Shown here: piece after piece, positions 1-8,274 of the stretch | How the letters are laid out: the number at the start of each line of letters is the position of its first letter | Numbering within the stretch: position 1 is the first letter of the stretch | Assembly: GCA_016781525.1 (NCBI GenBank) | Contig: JADDQE010000182.1 | Location: forward strand, 1-34,508 | Reading direction: 5' to 3' | Source of the DNA: a bacterium | GTDB lineage: Bacteria; Chloroflexota; Chloroflexia; Chloroflexales; Kallotenuaceae | DNA: 34,508 nucleotides | Made by a program: the position numbers and the translations under genes | Notes under the pieces: model-generated | Told to the model about the DNA's origin: nothing | The model's database searches: none | The model's input: the letters and a program-made list of their open reading frames with translations, nothing else

Positions 1-198
1 CCACTGAAAACTGGTCAGATGGTTGTGCTTGACATTGGGTCCACCATAGTGCTCATGGGCGTCGCGCCGCTGCGTCCGGCCGAGTTCGTAATTATCCGCA
101 TCGGCCAGAAGGCGCTTGTGATGCGCGCGCTCTTTGAGAACAGCCGGCAAGCGTGCTGGGTCGCCCTCAAGTGGTTTGTCCCGAATCGGATTCGAGAT
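1..198 (-). CDS. Possible partial CDS leaving the window, non-canonical start
   Basis: Reading the minus strand from 198 to base 1 gives an uninterrupted frame that runs off the window. It encodes a charged, His-rich peptide with stretches such as LKERAHHKRLLADADNYEL and RRDAHEHYGG. It overlaps the end of the next gene upstream in another frame. A strong Shine-Dalgarno AAAGGAGG (complement of 199-206) lies just before it, but no ATG, GTG or TTG follows at normal spacing. Only ATC (196-198) or ATT (184-186) is available before a TTG further in. It may use a rare ATT start, be reached by frameshift from the upstream gene, or carry a sequence error at its start. The function is not recognised. 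Confidence 0.35.
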   Translation of the reverse strand, partial: MSNPIRDKPLEGDPARLPAVLKERAHHKRLLADADNYELGRTQRRDAHEHYGGPNVKHNHLTSFQW

Positions 199-400
199 CC
201 TCCTTTGAAATTACTGCGTTGGGAACGACCGGCTTGTTGAGCGCGACCACTACCTTCGGCTCGTCGGCATCCCCAGAGGCTGCGGTGGCCCCCACGACCA
301 CGCCACGGTCTGCGCCAACCTGTGCTTTTGCCGCATCGTTTGCAAGTACAACCCGATCGCCAGGCTTGTACGGAATTGTTGAGTCCTTGTCTTCAGACAT
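167..400 (-). CDS. Small hypothetical protein, SH3/KOW-like
   Basis: The 77-residue product starts MSEDKDSTIPYKPGD. The start at 400 is chosen because GGGGAGG sits about 8 bases upstream; the frame itself is open further upstream. The sequence alternates hydrophobic beta-strand-like runs (DRVVL, GVVVG, KVVVAL) with Gly and Pro turns, which suggests a small beta-barrel of the SH3/KOW kind. It ends with an acidic tail (KEDLESDSGQTT). No signal peptide or membrane segment is seen. The exact family is not recognised. The 3' end overlaps the partial frame that leaves the window, so the two may be coupled. Confidence 0.6.
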   Translation of the reverse strand: MSEDKDSTIPYKPGDRVVLANDAAKAQVGADRGVVVGATAASGDADEPKVVVALNKPVVPNAVISKEDLESDSGQTT

Positions 401-944
401 AACGAGACCTCCCCAAAAAAGGTCATTTTCTGTTTCCGAAAGTGTACCACGAGCGTAGTGCCACACGCGGTATATCCTCGATTGGTACAACGACCGACGT
501 ACAAAAGCCCGAGCGTGATGCTATTGGCATGGGAGCGGTAGCTTGCCGAGCGGTATCTAATGAGCGCCGAGCATTTCTGCACGGTAGCGCCAAGCATCGC
601 TGCACGCTAATCTCCCGCTCCTCTCCCTTGAACCTTCCAGCTACACCAGCCTACTCGTCGAACCCGACACAGTGTGCGAGGCCTTCACTCATTCTTCGGC
701 CCAGCTCTCCACGTACCGACAATCATCCTTCGCTCACACCTGTTATCACAGTAAAGAGCGATGCGTTCGCCGGGGTATCATCGCTATACTCGAGACAGTT
801 GATGTAGTGAATGAAAAGCTGAAGCTTATGACAATTACTACTTGGATGCACCCGCGGCCATGCGGGCAGGAACATGGGAAGGTACGGTCCACCGGGTTAG
901 TGGCGCGCGCTCCACTATCGTGGAATTTGCCATGCGAGAACATG
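401..944. other. Gene-poor stretch
   Basis: Between the small minus-strand gene and the small frame at 945-1151 no convincing gene is visible. The only coding-looking stretch is a plus-strand frame open from 815 to the TGA at 971-973. Its sequence (for example YDNYYLDAPAAMRAGTWEG, then VEFAMREHAKAYSQAEV) looks protein-like, but it has no start codon with a ribosome binding site. It may be the tail of a decayed gene. The remaining frames here are low-quality shadows. Confidence 0.4.
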
Positions 945-1151
945 CTAAGGCTTATAGCCAGGCGGAAGTATGAGCCCAAATTCGGTATGCAGCGGACGCA
1001 CGTCATAAGCTTCCGTCTCCTCGTGCGCATAGCCCCTGTGGGTTCTGCCCATGATGGCCTCGTCCACACGCGCAGCGTCCACATTCGTGATCTGCTGGAC
1101 CGTTACGACCTCCAGTCGACTTAAGTCGATCGTGCGGATGGTGCTCATCAT
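945..1151 (-). CDS. Small hypothetical protein
   Basis: The predicted 68-residue product starts MMSTIRTIDLSRLEVV and ends GLILPPGYKP. Composition is balanced, with acidic and basic residues mixed and no low complexity, and many codons end in G or C as in the clear genes nearby. Two adjacent ATGs are possible starts and neither has a clear Shine-Dalgarno. No domain is recognised and there are no membrane segments. It ends against the plus-strand open frame 815-973. It could be a real small protein or a remnant. Confidence 0.4.
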   Translation of the reverse strand: MMSTIRTIDLSRLEVVTVQQITNVDAARVDEAIMGRTHRGYAHEETEAYDVRPLHTEFGLILPPGYKP

Positions 1152-1168
1152 GTATAGTAACCATATGT

Positions 1169-1185
1169 GACAGCTTAGCGCTGTC
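1169..1185. repeat. Small inverted repeat GACAGC/GCTGTC
   Basis: GACAGC at 1169-1174 and GCTGTC at 1180-1185 form a perfect 6-bp inverted repeat around TTAGC. It lies just upstream of the small minus-strand frame starting at 1151, so an operator is as likely as a hairpin. No T-tract follows on either side. Confidence 0.35.
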
Positions 1186-1400
1186 TTCGTCGGCGCGCAT
1201 ACGGCTCCACCGTGGGCAGCGTGCTAGCGTGCACGTCACACGGCGAGCGGAGCTTCCACAAGCGCCTAGTCGTCCCACAAGTCTGTCCTCCGGATCATAC
1301 TTCATCAGCTGTACGCGAGCTGCCGTCGACGGACACCCGCGGGCACAATGGAGTAGCGGATAAGCTAGGAAGAAGGCAAGCTGAAGCACGGAGCAGCGCC

Positions 1401-2636
1401 ATGATTGCATCCAAGCCCCTGGAACGCGACCACATCAAACATCCCATCAATCTCGCGAGCAAAACGTTTACCGCCAACAAATATGTCTATTACGCTTGGC
1501 TGCGCGAGGAAGCGCCGGTGTATAAAGGTAAGCTCAGCATCATTAGCGCCTATTTTCTGTCGCGCTACGACGACTGCGTCCACATGCTTAAGGATCCACG
1601 CTTTGTACGCAACCGGGCCACGGCGACCGGCGGTGGCAGGCTGCCCTTTCCGCTGCCCAAATCAGTCGCGCTGATGGCGCAAAGCATGATCGTGGAAGAT
1701 GAGCCGGAACATCGCCGCCTACGGACTTTGGTGCATCAAGCCTTTACGCCCCGCGCGCTCGCACATTTGGAAGAGCGAATCGAACGGTTAACTCATGACC
1801 TGCTCGACACGGCGGAACGGCAGGGCCCGGTGGATCTTATCCAAGCCTACGCGCTGCCGATTCCGGTGACGGTCATTAAGGAACTAATGGGGGTCTCGGA
1901 TGAGGACATGCCCAAGTTCAGGACCAGCATCCGCGCGCTCACGGATGGTCTGACCCGCTGGAGCTTGTTCCGGACAATGTTCTGGGATCTGCGCCACGCG
2001 GTGACCTTTGTCCGTGAGATGATCGCCCGTAAACGCTTGGACCCGCGGGATGACATCTTGACCCGGCTGATCCAGGCCGAGGAGCAAGGTGAACGATTGA
2101 GTGAGGATGAGCTGGTGAGTATGATCTTTCTGCTGATCTTTGCCGGCTACGAAACCACTGTCCACCTGATTACCAACGCCGTTGTGACCCTCTTGCAACA
2201 TCCCGAGCAGCTCGCACAGCTGCGTGCCCAGCCTGAACTCATGACCTCGGCCGTGGAAGAAATCTTGCGGTACAACGGACCGGTGCAGGGGACCAAACCG
2301 GGCTACGCCATTGAGAATGTCACGTTGCATGGCGTAACCATCCGGAAAGGTTCGGCAGTGATGCCGCTGCTGGGAGCTGCAAATCGTGACGAAACAGTCT
2401 TTGCCGACCCCGAGATCTTCGACATCACACGCAGCCCCAACAAGCATCTGGGTTTCGGACAGGGCATTCATTACTGCCTCGGTGCACCTTTGGCCCGTAT
2501 GGAAACGAGAATTGCCCTGAAGAACTTGCTGGAGCGCAGTCCCAACCTCCGGCTGGCGGTGGAACCAATGGCATTGAAGGTCCAGACGATTCCCTTGTGG
2601 CACCGCTATGAGCGGCTGCCCGTAATGCTTGGGTAA
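1401..2636 (+). CDS. Cytochrome P450
   Basis: This is a soluble bacterial P450 of 411 residues, a normal length for the family. It should catalyse NAD(P)H- and O2-dependent mono-oxygenation of an unknown substrate with a separate ferredoxin and reductase, neither of which is encoded nearby. Visible motifs are the I-helix FAGYETT, the K-helix EEILR (ExxR), and the heme loop GFGQGIHYCLG with the thiolate ligand at Cys359. EPEHRRLRTLVHQAF is the typical C-helix heme-propionate region. There is no signal anchor. The frame is open upstream to 1212, but ATG 1401 is chosen because it follows GGAG at 7-base spacing and begins the conserved part (MIASKPLERDH). It stands alone between long non-coding flanks. 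Confidence 0.93.
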   Translation: MIASKPLERDHIKHPINLASKTFTANKYVYYAWLREEAPVYKGKLSIISAYFLSRYDDCVHMLKDPRFVRNRATATGGGRLPFPLPKSVALMAQSMIVEDEPEHRRLRTLVHQAFTPRALAHLEERIERLTHDLLDTAERQGPVDLIQAYALPIPVTVIKELMGVSDEDMPKFRTSIRALTDGLTRWSLFRTMFWDLRHAVTFVREMIARKRLDPRDDILTRLIQAEEQGERLSEDELVSMIFLLIFAGYETTVHLITNAVVTLLQHPEQLAQLRAQPELMTSAVEEILRYNGPVQGTKPGYAIENVTLHGVTIRKGSAVMPLLGAANRDETVFADPEIFDITRSPNKHLGFGQGIHYCLGAPLARMETRIALKNLLERSPNLRLAVEPMALKVQTIPLWHRYERLPVMLG

Positions 2637-3125
2637 ACACAACCGCTGGCAGGGTAAACGACGCGCAGCGTTCACGAGCATCTAACACGACGAATGTACA
2701 CCACCTTGCCGTGAAGCCGATCAAATCATGAGAGCGCACGGCTGAACACGTGCGCCCGCAGGTAATGCATCCCTTGAAGAACTGGGCACTGGACACCAGC
2801 AATCCAACTGCACGCCTCCCTGTATTATGAAATAGCAAGCCAACCGAAACCTACGGCCCCCAGCACTCCTAACGACAGCGTAAGCAGCTGCCAGCTGCTT
2901 TAATGGCGCCGGATCCAGTACCAAAACTTCTTTTCCGAGCGCAGATCATGCTTTCAAGACCAGCAGGGACTGCTTGCCCAAATGCCTCTCGCTTCGTGAG
3001 CTCGTTAGACTCGTGGTCGTGAAGCTGCTGTATCACAGGCACTACCTTCGGTGAATAGCATGCCGCCTGCAGCAGCGGGGTCTACGTTACTCAAGCGCCA
3101 ATGGCATTTGTGTACAGGAGTCGCA
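2637..3125. other. Non-coding stretch between P450 and YetF gene
   Basis: No credible gene is seen here; open frames in this stretch are shadows or lack ribosome binding sites. The notable element is the long palindrome at 2882-2900. The frame of the downstream YetF gene is open from 3051, but its leader portion does not look conserved. Confidence 0.5.
2882..2900. promoter_or_regulatory. 19-bp near-perfect palindrome, candidate operator
   Basis: AAGCAGCTG (2882-2890) and CAGCTGCTT (2892-2900) are exact reverse complements separated by a single C. A one-base loop does not suit a stable RNA hairpin, so a dimeric repressor or activator site is more likely. It lies about 225 bases before the YetF gene and 245 bases after the P450. 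Confidence 0.45.
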
Positions 3126-3662
3126 ATGTCCGGGACACTTTTCTTCCAAAGCTGGTCAGGGCCGGGGCGGGTTATGATCGTCGGCGTGCTGGCCTACCTC
3201 GCCCTTGTGTTCTTGTTGCGTATCTCGGGCAAACGCACGCTGTCCAAGATGAACGCCTTCGATTTTGTGGTAACGGTGGGACTCGGCTCCACGTTGGCGA
3301 CAATCCTGCTATCAAAGGATGTGGCACTGGCGGAAGGCCTGACGGCATTTGCCGTGCTGATCGGCCTACAGTGGATGATCGCATGGCTCTCGGTACGGTC
3401 GCCGACCGTGAGTCGGCTGGTCAAAGCAGAGCCGCGTCTCCTGGTGTACCAAGGCCAATTGCTGCACGGAGCTATGCGCTCCGAGCGAGTGGTGGAAGTA
3501 GAGGTCCTGGCGGCGTTACGGCAGCAAGGACTAGCATCTTTGGCCGACGTCGATGCCGTTGTGCTGGAAACTGACGGGACCTTTACGGTGGTCCAGCGGA
3601 CTGACCAGGTGGAGCCGAGGGCACTGCAGGGCGTCAGCGGCTATGAGCGCGTTGCAACGTAG
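3126..3662 (+). CDS. YetF/DUF421 family membrane protein
   Basis: The 178-residue product belongs to the DUF421 (YetF/YkjA) family. These are small membrane proteins with N-terminal helices and a cytoplasmic alpha/beta domain of poorly known role; Bacillus members are linked to spore germination or the envelope. Three hydrophobic helices lie at roughly residues 15-34, 45-65 and 68-88. The conserved features FLLRISGKRTLSKMNAFDFV and KAEPRLLVYQGQ are followed by the soluble domain ending VVLETDGTFTVV. ATG 3126 is preferred over upstream GTG 3051 and ATG 3060 because AGGAGT lies directly before it and the N-terminus then matches the family. It lies 19 bases before a second membrane protein gene, probably as an operon. 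Confidence 0.85.
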   Translation: MSGTLFFQSWSGPGRVMIVGVLAYLALVFLLRISGKRTLSKMNAFDFVVTVGLGSTLATILLSKDVALAEGLTAFAVLIGLQWMIAWLSVRSPTVSRLVKAEPRLLVYQGQLLHGAMRSERVVEVEVLAALRQQGLASLADVDAVVLETDGTFTVVQRTDQVEPRALQGVSGYERVAT

Positions 3663-3681
3663 GAGGACGCACAGAACACCT

Positions 3682-5028
3682 ATGCGTGGAACATGGCAAA
3701 ACTTGTGGGACAACGTGCAGAGCAGCCTGTGGTTCATCCCGAGCGTTCTGGTTGCGCTGGCGCTAGTGCTCTCATCGCTCTTGGTCGAGCTGGATGTCGT
3801 CCTGGCCAGACGCCAAAGTTCTGTAATTCCCTGGCTCTTCAGCGGCACCGCTGACGCCGCCCGCACGATTCTCTCCGTCGTTGCGGGCTCGCTGATCACC
3901 GTGATCTCCATCGCTATTTCGCTTACCATGATCGCCCTGGTGCAGGCCTCGGCCCAGTTCACGCCGCGTCTGCTGCGCCAATTTACCGCCAGCCGGACGA
4001 ATCAGGTTGTGCTGGGTGCCTACACCGCAACCTTTATCTTTGCCCTGCTAGTGTTGCGTACCGTGCGGAGCGCGGACCACGGCGATCCGTTCGTACCAGC
4101 GCTATCCGTGACCGTGGCGGTTGGCTTGTCCTTGCTGTGCCTGGGGCTGCTGATCTACTTCATCCACCATATGTCGCAATCACTGCAAGTCGCCGTTATT
4201 CTGGATCAGGTCAGGCACGAATTTATCGAGTCGATCGACGCGATGTTTCCGGAGGGCGTCGGCGACGGCGCACTTGATCCCCTCCCAGCGTCGATTGTAG
4301 CGCAGCAAATGCAACGCATCGACCAACCCGAGCTCCTGCGGTCGAAGCGCGCTGGATTTATCCGGCGCATTGACGAGCAGACCTTACAGGACGCGCCGTT
4401 TGGCTCGGCGACATGGCTGTGGGTACGGCCGCAAATCGGCGATTATATTGCGTCTGGTACCGTCATTGCGGCGCTTGACTGCATGGAACATGATCAGCTT
4501 GCGGATCATATTCGCGGCGCGTTTGTCATCGATCGCGAGCGTACCACGCAGCAAGACCCGCTATTCGCTATTCGTCAGCTGGTTGACGTTGCGCTCAAAG
4601 CGCTCTCTCCAGGCATTAATGACATGACTACCGCCGAATACGCGCTGTACCACCTGGGCGACGCCCTAGGCCGGCTGGCTGACCGCCCATTCCCTTCCAA
4701 CGTCCGCACCACCGCCGATCAGCGAACGCGCCTGATTTTCACTCGCCCTACCTGGGAAGACTTCGTGCAGGCCGCCTTCAGCCAGATTCGCCACGCGGGA
4801 CAGGATGATGTGCATGTTACCGGGACGCTCCTGCGAGTACTGCACGACCTTGCGCTGCGACTACCCCCTGGAACACGTGCGGAAGCGGTGCAGCACCAAG
4901 TCGCTGAAGTACGTTTGAGTATCGACCAGAGTTCGTGGAGTCTCGCTGACAAGGCTACCCTGTATGAGCTGGCCGATGCGGTTGAGCATGCGCTGCGCAC
5001 CAGAAAGGGAACCGTTCAAACGTTGTAA
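3682..5028 (+). CDS. DUF2254 predicted membrane protein
   Basis: The 448-residue protein matches the DUF2254 family of predicted integral membrane proteins of unknown function. Four hydrophobic helices occupy about the first 165 residues, including the characteristic stretch SVVAGSLITVISIAISLTMIALVQAS followed by QFTPRLLRQF. A long soluble region follows, containing KALSPGINDMTTAEYAL, also typical of the family. ATG 3682 begins the conserved N-terminus (MRGTWQNLWDNVQSSLWFIP). AGGAGG at 3661-3666 is 15 bases away, longer than ideal. It follows the YetF gene closely, so co-transcription is likely. Confidence 0.88.
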   Translation: MRGTWQNLWDNVQSSLWFIPSVLVALALVLSSLLVELDVVLARRQSSVIPWLFSGTADAARTILSVVAGSLITVISIAISLTMIALVQASAQFTPRLLRQFTASRTNQVVLGAYTATFIFALLVLRTVRSADHGDPFVPALSVTVAVGLSLLCLGLLIYFIHHMSQSLQVAVILDQVRHEFIESIDAMFPEGVGDGALDPLPASIVAQQMQRIDQPELLRSKRAGFIRRIDEQTLQDAPFGSATWLWVRPQIGDYIASGTVIAALDCMEHDQLADHIRGAFVIDRERTTQQDPLFAIRQLVDVALKALSPGINDMTTAEYALYHLGDALGRLADRPFPSNVRTTADQRTRLIFTRPTWEDFVQAAFSQIRHAGQDDVHVTGTLLRVLHDLALRLPPGTRAEAVQHQVAEVRLSIDQSSWSLADKATLYELADAVEHALRTRKGTVQTL

Positions 5029-5169
5029 GTGCAGCAATTCATCACCTTGGCCTTCGTCCTTGGGCGCTCGAGGCATCCGTCGGCTGCAGCACTTGCGGCT
5101 CCGGCCGATTAGCAGCAGGTACCGATTACACGACGCGTGGCCCGCTCCCAACGTCGCTAGGAGTGGACG

Positions 5170-6036
5170 CTATTCGCCCTCACTGAGCTGGTGCAGCGCA
5201 ATTCGTTTACAGATGCTTTCGACGGCGAGCGTGAGCGACTGCATCAGCTCACCTTCTTCTCTATAGTCAACTGGCGCAAGGTTGTCCACCCGCCGACGAC
5301 TATGCATGGATTTAAAACCGTTCCATTCATCCGCTGATTGTCCCTTAAAGACGCCTATGGCGGTCCCCTTGCGATCATTGAGCAGTCGAAACACGGGCAT
5401 GTCGCTCGATCCATCGCCCACATAGATGATCTGCTCAAGGGGAAGATAGAGCTCGCTCTCGGGAACTGGGCGATACACGTGGGCTGGCTGACCTTGTTCG
5501 CCGGTGGCCCCCACTCCTCGGGACAGCTGCAGCAGATAACGCACTTTTTCCGGATGCGTCACGATTTTCTTGATGAAACGAATTGCGCCATCATCATCAA
5601 AGTGGAACTCACAGCCCCACATATCTTTGAACTTCGAGGCAATCGGCGTTCCACGCGCAATCTCCAGAATCCCGGATGATAACAGATAGAATTCAAGGTC
5701 GACACCGGGCGCAAGGTCACGCACGACCTTACGTAGGCGGTCAAACATTTCAGGCACACCATCAAAGAACTGAATCTCACCGCCAATGTCGGCGAGCAGT
5801 GATTGCGTGATCGGCTGGTTGTTGTGCTGCCGCGATTCCTCGATCAGGCAGTAGAACTTTGCTAAGATCTCGTCCCAACCGGCATCAAGCAGCGGCTGGA
5901 CGCGCTCCTCCTTAAACGTGTCATAGCTCAGCCCACACCGTTCAACAAGACTACGGTAGCTATTCGGCGCCAAGGTGTCGTCAAAATCGAACACAATGGC
6001 AATCCGGTTATGGACCGCTTTCGTTGCCGTTGTCAC
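5170..6036 (-). CDS. HAD superfamily phosphatase-like hydrolase
   Basis: The 288-residue protein has all four HAD motifs: FDFDDT with nucleophile Asp17 and Asp19, LLSSG (motif II), the Lys region FIKKIV (motif III), and YVGDGSSDMPVF (motif IV). A helical insert between motifs I and II is consistent with a C1 cap, as in phosphoserine-phosphatase-like enzymes. The substrate is unknown. The start is set at GTG 6036 because GGAGG lies 7 bases upstream and the product then begins shortly before motif I; the frame is open to 6120. The gene converges with the DUF2254 gene. The tandem TGTTCAC repeats at 6143-6178 lie about 110 bases upstream. Confidence 0.85.
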   Translation of the reverse strand: MTTATKAVHNRIAIVFDFDDTLAPNSYRSLVERCGLSYDTFKEERVQPLLDAGWDEILAKFYCLIEESRQHNNQPITQSLLADIGGEIQFFDGVPEMFDRLRKVVRDLAPGVDLEFYLLSSGILEIARGTPIASKFKDMWGCEFHFDDDGAIRFIKKIVTHPEKVRYLLQLSRGVGATGEQGQPAHVYRPVPESELYLPLEQIIYVGDGSSDMPVFRLLNDRKGTAIGVFKGQSADEWNGFKSMHSRRRVDNLAPVDYREEGELMQSLTLAVESICKRIALHQLSEGE

Positions 6037-6420
6037 TCCGCTTCCTCCATTTCCTAAACGTTCCGTTCGTACATCCTCCAGGACGGCTACCATCCGCAGG
6101 AGTAGCAACTCCAGTGACACGCGCCTTCGACGTATTCAGCGTTGTTCACTTTGTTTACCACTGTTCACTATTGTTCACCATCTATATCTCTCTTCTGGTA
6201 CTTTCTCTGCTCCACACTCTCATTAGCGAACAACCTAACTCTCCTAGTGGTCGTGCAAGTCATGGAGACGCAACGATGTTGGGTTGGTGCTACAGCCATC
6301 TGCGGCGGGCGGCGGGCTAAACAGCCCCGGGAAAGAGCGCGACGCGACCAGAAAGCGGCTTGCGACGGCGCAGCACCATGTTGCTGCGTGTCGCTGTTTC
6401 ATCGTGAAAGGATACCGACT
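6037..6420. other. Divergent intergenic region
   Basis: This 384-base gap separates the HAD gene (leftward) from the small membrane protein gene (rightward), so it should hold promoters for both. It contains the 10-bp-periodic TGTTCAC array. No gene with a ribosome binding site was found inside it. Confidence 0.6.
6143..6178 (+). promoter_or_regulatory. Four tandem TGTTYAC repeats with helical-turn spacing
   Basis: TGTTCAC occurs at 6143-6149, 6162-6168 and 6172-6178, with a variant TGTTTAC at 6152-6158. Start-to-start distances are 9, 10 and 10 bases, so all copies face the same side of the helix. The arrangement resembles direct-repeat binding sites of response regulators. The Streptomyces PHO box also uses GTTCACC units, but with 11-base spacing. 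It lies between a HAD phosphatase-like gene and a membrane protein gene. Confidence 0.55.
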
Positions 6421-6984
6421 ATGTCTGGAACGGTACGGGCTGGCATTGTATTTGGGATGGGGGCCGTCCTAGCCTTTACCGCAGGCCTCTTCGTCCCCTT
6501 ACCCTTCATCAATGTGTTGCTTGCCTTCGGCTCGATGTTAATCCTCGGCTGGGGTGCTGGTTACACTGCTGCGAAAACAGCCGATCCGGGTACGGGCAGC
6601 GGGATTGGGCGAGGCGCCCTGGCTGGGCTGATCGCCGGAGGAATCGTGCTGGTTGTAGCGACCGTTGTATTCGTGTTGCTGGCCAATACAGCCGCTGTGC
6701 GGGACGCGGTTGCCGATATCCTCCAGCAAAATCCCAACATTGTTGATACCAACACGGGGGAGCCTGCGTCCGTCGATCCGGTCGTTGCCACGCTAATTGG
6801 CGGCGCAGGGGGAGGCTTCTGCCTAGGGTTCATCAACCTCGTCTTACTGTTCATCGGAGGCGCGATCGGCGGCTTCTTCGGGAATGGCGTGGTCAGTAGG
6901 GGCAATACAAACACAGGGGCATACGACGGAAACCCCCGCGATCCGGCTGACGGAACTGCTCGGGTCTACGAGCAGCCGAAATGA
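6421..6984 (+). CDS. Glycine-rich four-helix membrane protein
   Basis: The 187-residue protein is not assigned to a named family. Hydrophobic segments lie near residues 6-24, 28-50, 62-88 and 125-155, with GG-rich packing motifs (LIGGAGGGF, IGGAIGGFFGNG). The helices are separated by a small hydrophilic loop around residues 95-120 (QQNPNIVDTNTGEP). The C-terminus is polar and short. ATG 6421 follows GAAAGG at 10-base spacing; the upstream open frame to 6142 is not protein-like. Its stop codon overlaps the ATG of a probable micro-ORF (ATGA), suggesting translational coupling. Confidence 0.7.
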   Translation: MSGTVRAGIVFGMGAVLAFTAGLFVPLPFINVLLAFGSMLILGWGAGYTAAKTADPGTGSGIGRGALAGLIAGGIVLVVATVVFVLLANTAAVRDAVADILQQNPNIVDTNTGEPASVDPVVATLIGGAGGGFCLGFINLVLLFIGGAIGGFFGNGVVSRGNTNTGAYDGNPRDPADGTARVYEQPK

Positions 6985-7122
6985 AGTGGTCGACCGTGGG
7001 AGGGGGAATACTTTGCGTCAAATCGAGCTGGACTCGTATTGGGCGCCACAGTCGTTGCCGGACTGTTTTTCGCAGCATTTGCAGGGATGTATCTTTGGCA
7101 GTCGCCAACATCCGGCGGCTAA
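6981..7122 (+). pseudogene. Probable single-helix micro-ORF with a frameshift at a G run
   Basis: The ATG at 6981 overlaps the previous stop as ATGA and begins MKWSTVGGG. After the GGGGG run the coding frame changes. The frame that is +1 relative to the start reads EYFASNRAGLVLGATVV, a hydrophobic helix with GLFFAAFAGMYLW, and ends at TAA 7120-7122. Removing one G would join the two into a single-helix protein of about 45 residues. The helix frame is also the same frame as the preceding gene, so readthrough of its TGA would append it. Whether this is a sequencing error, a real mutation or a programmed event cannot be told here. Confidence 0.5.
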
Positions 7123-7152
7123 GTAGTTGCACCAATCAAAGGAGTGCGCCAC

Positions 7153-8163
7153 ATGAATCAAACAAACCGTCCGGACGTGGTCGTCGTGACGGGCGCATCC
7201 GCAGGGGTCGGGCGGGCCACGGCGCTGGCCTTTGCTGAGCGCGGCGCTCACGTTGCGCTGCTCGCACGGGGCCGTGCGGGGTTAGAAGGCGCCCGGCGCG
7301 ATGTTGAGGCAGCGGGCGGCAGGGCGCTTGTTATCCCGACCGACGTTGCCGACGCGGCAGCGGTCGAGGACGCGGCCGCACAGGTAGAGCAGGCGTTTGG
7401 CCCGATCGATGTCTGGGTTAACAGCGCAATGGCCTCGGTCTTCTCGCCGGTCAAGGAGATGACGCCCGAGGATTACAGGCGAGTCACCGAGGTGACCTAT
7501 CTCGGCTATGTCTATGGCACACTGGCCGCTCTCAAGCGCATGCTCCCCCGCGACAAGGGCTCGATCGTACAAGTTGGTTCTGCCCTGGCCTATCGCGGGA
7601 TCCCACTGCAGTCGGCCTACTGCGGGGCAAAGCACGCGATCCAGGGGTTTTGTGACTCACTGCACGCCGAGTTGATCCACGATAAGAGCCACGTGCGGCT
7701 CACGATGGTTCAGCTGCCCGCGCATAACACGCCCCAGTTTGGCTGGGTCAAGTCGCGTCTCCCCAACAAAGCGCAGCCGGTTCCACCAATCTTTCAACCC
7801 GAAGTTGCGGCCAGAGCGATTGTCTGGGCCGCGTACCATAATCGGCGCGAAGTGTACGTTGGTTTGTCGGCAGCCATCGCGATCATCGGCAACAAGCTCG
7901 CACCCGGCCTAGGTGACTGGTATCTCGCACGCAATGGCTATTCCGGCCAGCAGACCGACGAGCCGCTTGAGCCGGATCGACGGCATAACCTCTGGGAGCC
8001 GGTTGACGACGAAATCGATTACGGTGCCCATGGGAGCTTCGATGCACGCGCCCGTACCTGGAGCCCCTACCTGTGGGCGTCACAGAATCGGGGCTTGTTG
8101 GGGGCGGCGGGAGCAGGCGTTGCAAGCGCAGCGCTTACGGCCTTTTTGTGGAAAGGGCGCTGA
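7153..8163 (+). CDS. Short-chain dehydrogenase/reductase with C-terminal helix
   Basis: This is a 336-residue classical SDR. The cofactor motif TGASAGVG is at residues 13-20, and the catalytic residues are Ser143, Tyr156 and Lys160 (YCGAK). VWVNSAM is the structural NxA region. Beyond the usual ~250-residue fold it has a ~90-residue extension that ends in a hydrophobic segment (GLLGAAGAGVASAALTAFLW), possibly a membrane anchor. Such extended SDRs are usually annotated only as SDR oxidoreductases; the substrate is unknown. ATG 7153 follows AAAGGAG at about 8 bases. It is the first of several co-directional genes up to 9929. Confidence 0.9.
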   Translation: MNQTNRPDVVVVTGASAGVGRATALAFAERGAHVALLARGRAGLEGARRDVEAAGGRALVIPTDVADAAAVEDAAAQVEQAFGPIDVWVNSAMASVFSPVKEMTPEDYRRVTEVTYLGYVYGTLAALKRMLPRDKGSIVQVGSALAYRGIPLQSAYCGAKHAIQGFCDSLHAELIHDKSHVRLTMVQLPAHNTPQFGWVKSRLPNKAQPVPPIFQPEVAARAIVWAAYHNRREVYVGLSAAIAIIGNKLAPGLGDWYLARNGYSGQQTDEPLEPDRRHNLWEPVDDEIDYGAHGSFDARARTWSPYLWASQNRGLLGAAGAGVASAALTAFLWKGR

Positions 8164-8274
8164 GCCAAAAATATGTCGGCCACGCGCACGTCCTGTTGGG
8201 CACGTTGTCCTAACGCATCGCGCGTTCGGCTTGCGTGGGGCACTTAGGGCGTCGATGCCGAGCTTGGAGGAAAG

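Noticed and set aside
1884..2681. 265-residue minus-strand frame across the P450 gene
   Set aside because: The P450 motifs (FAGYETT, EEILR, heme Cys loop) on the plus strand are unambiguous, and the antisense product has no recognisable features.
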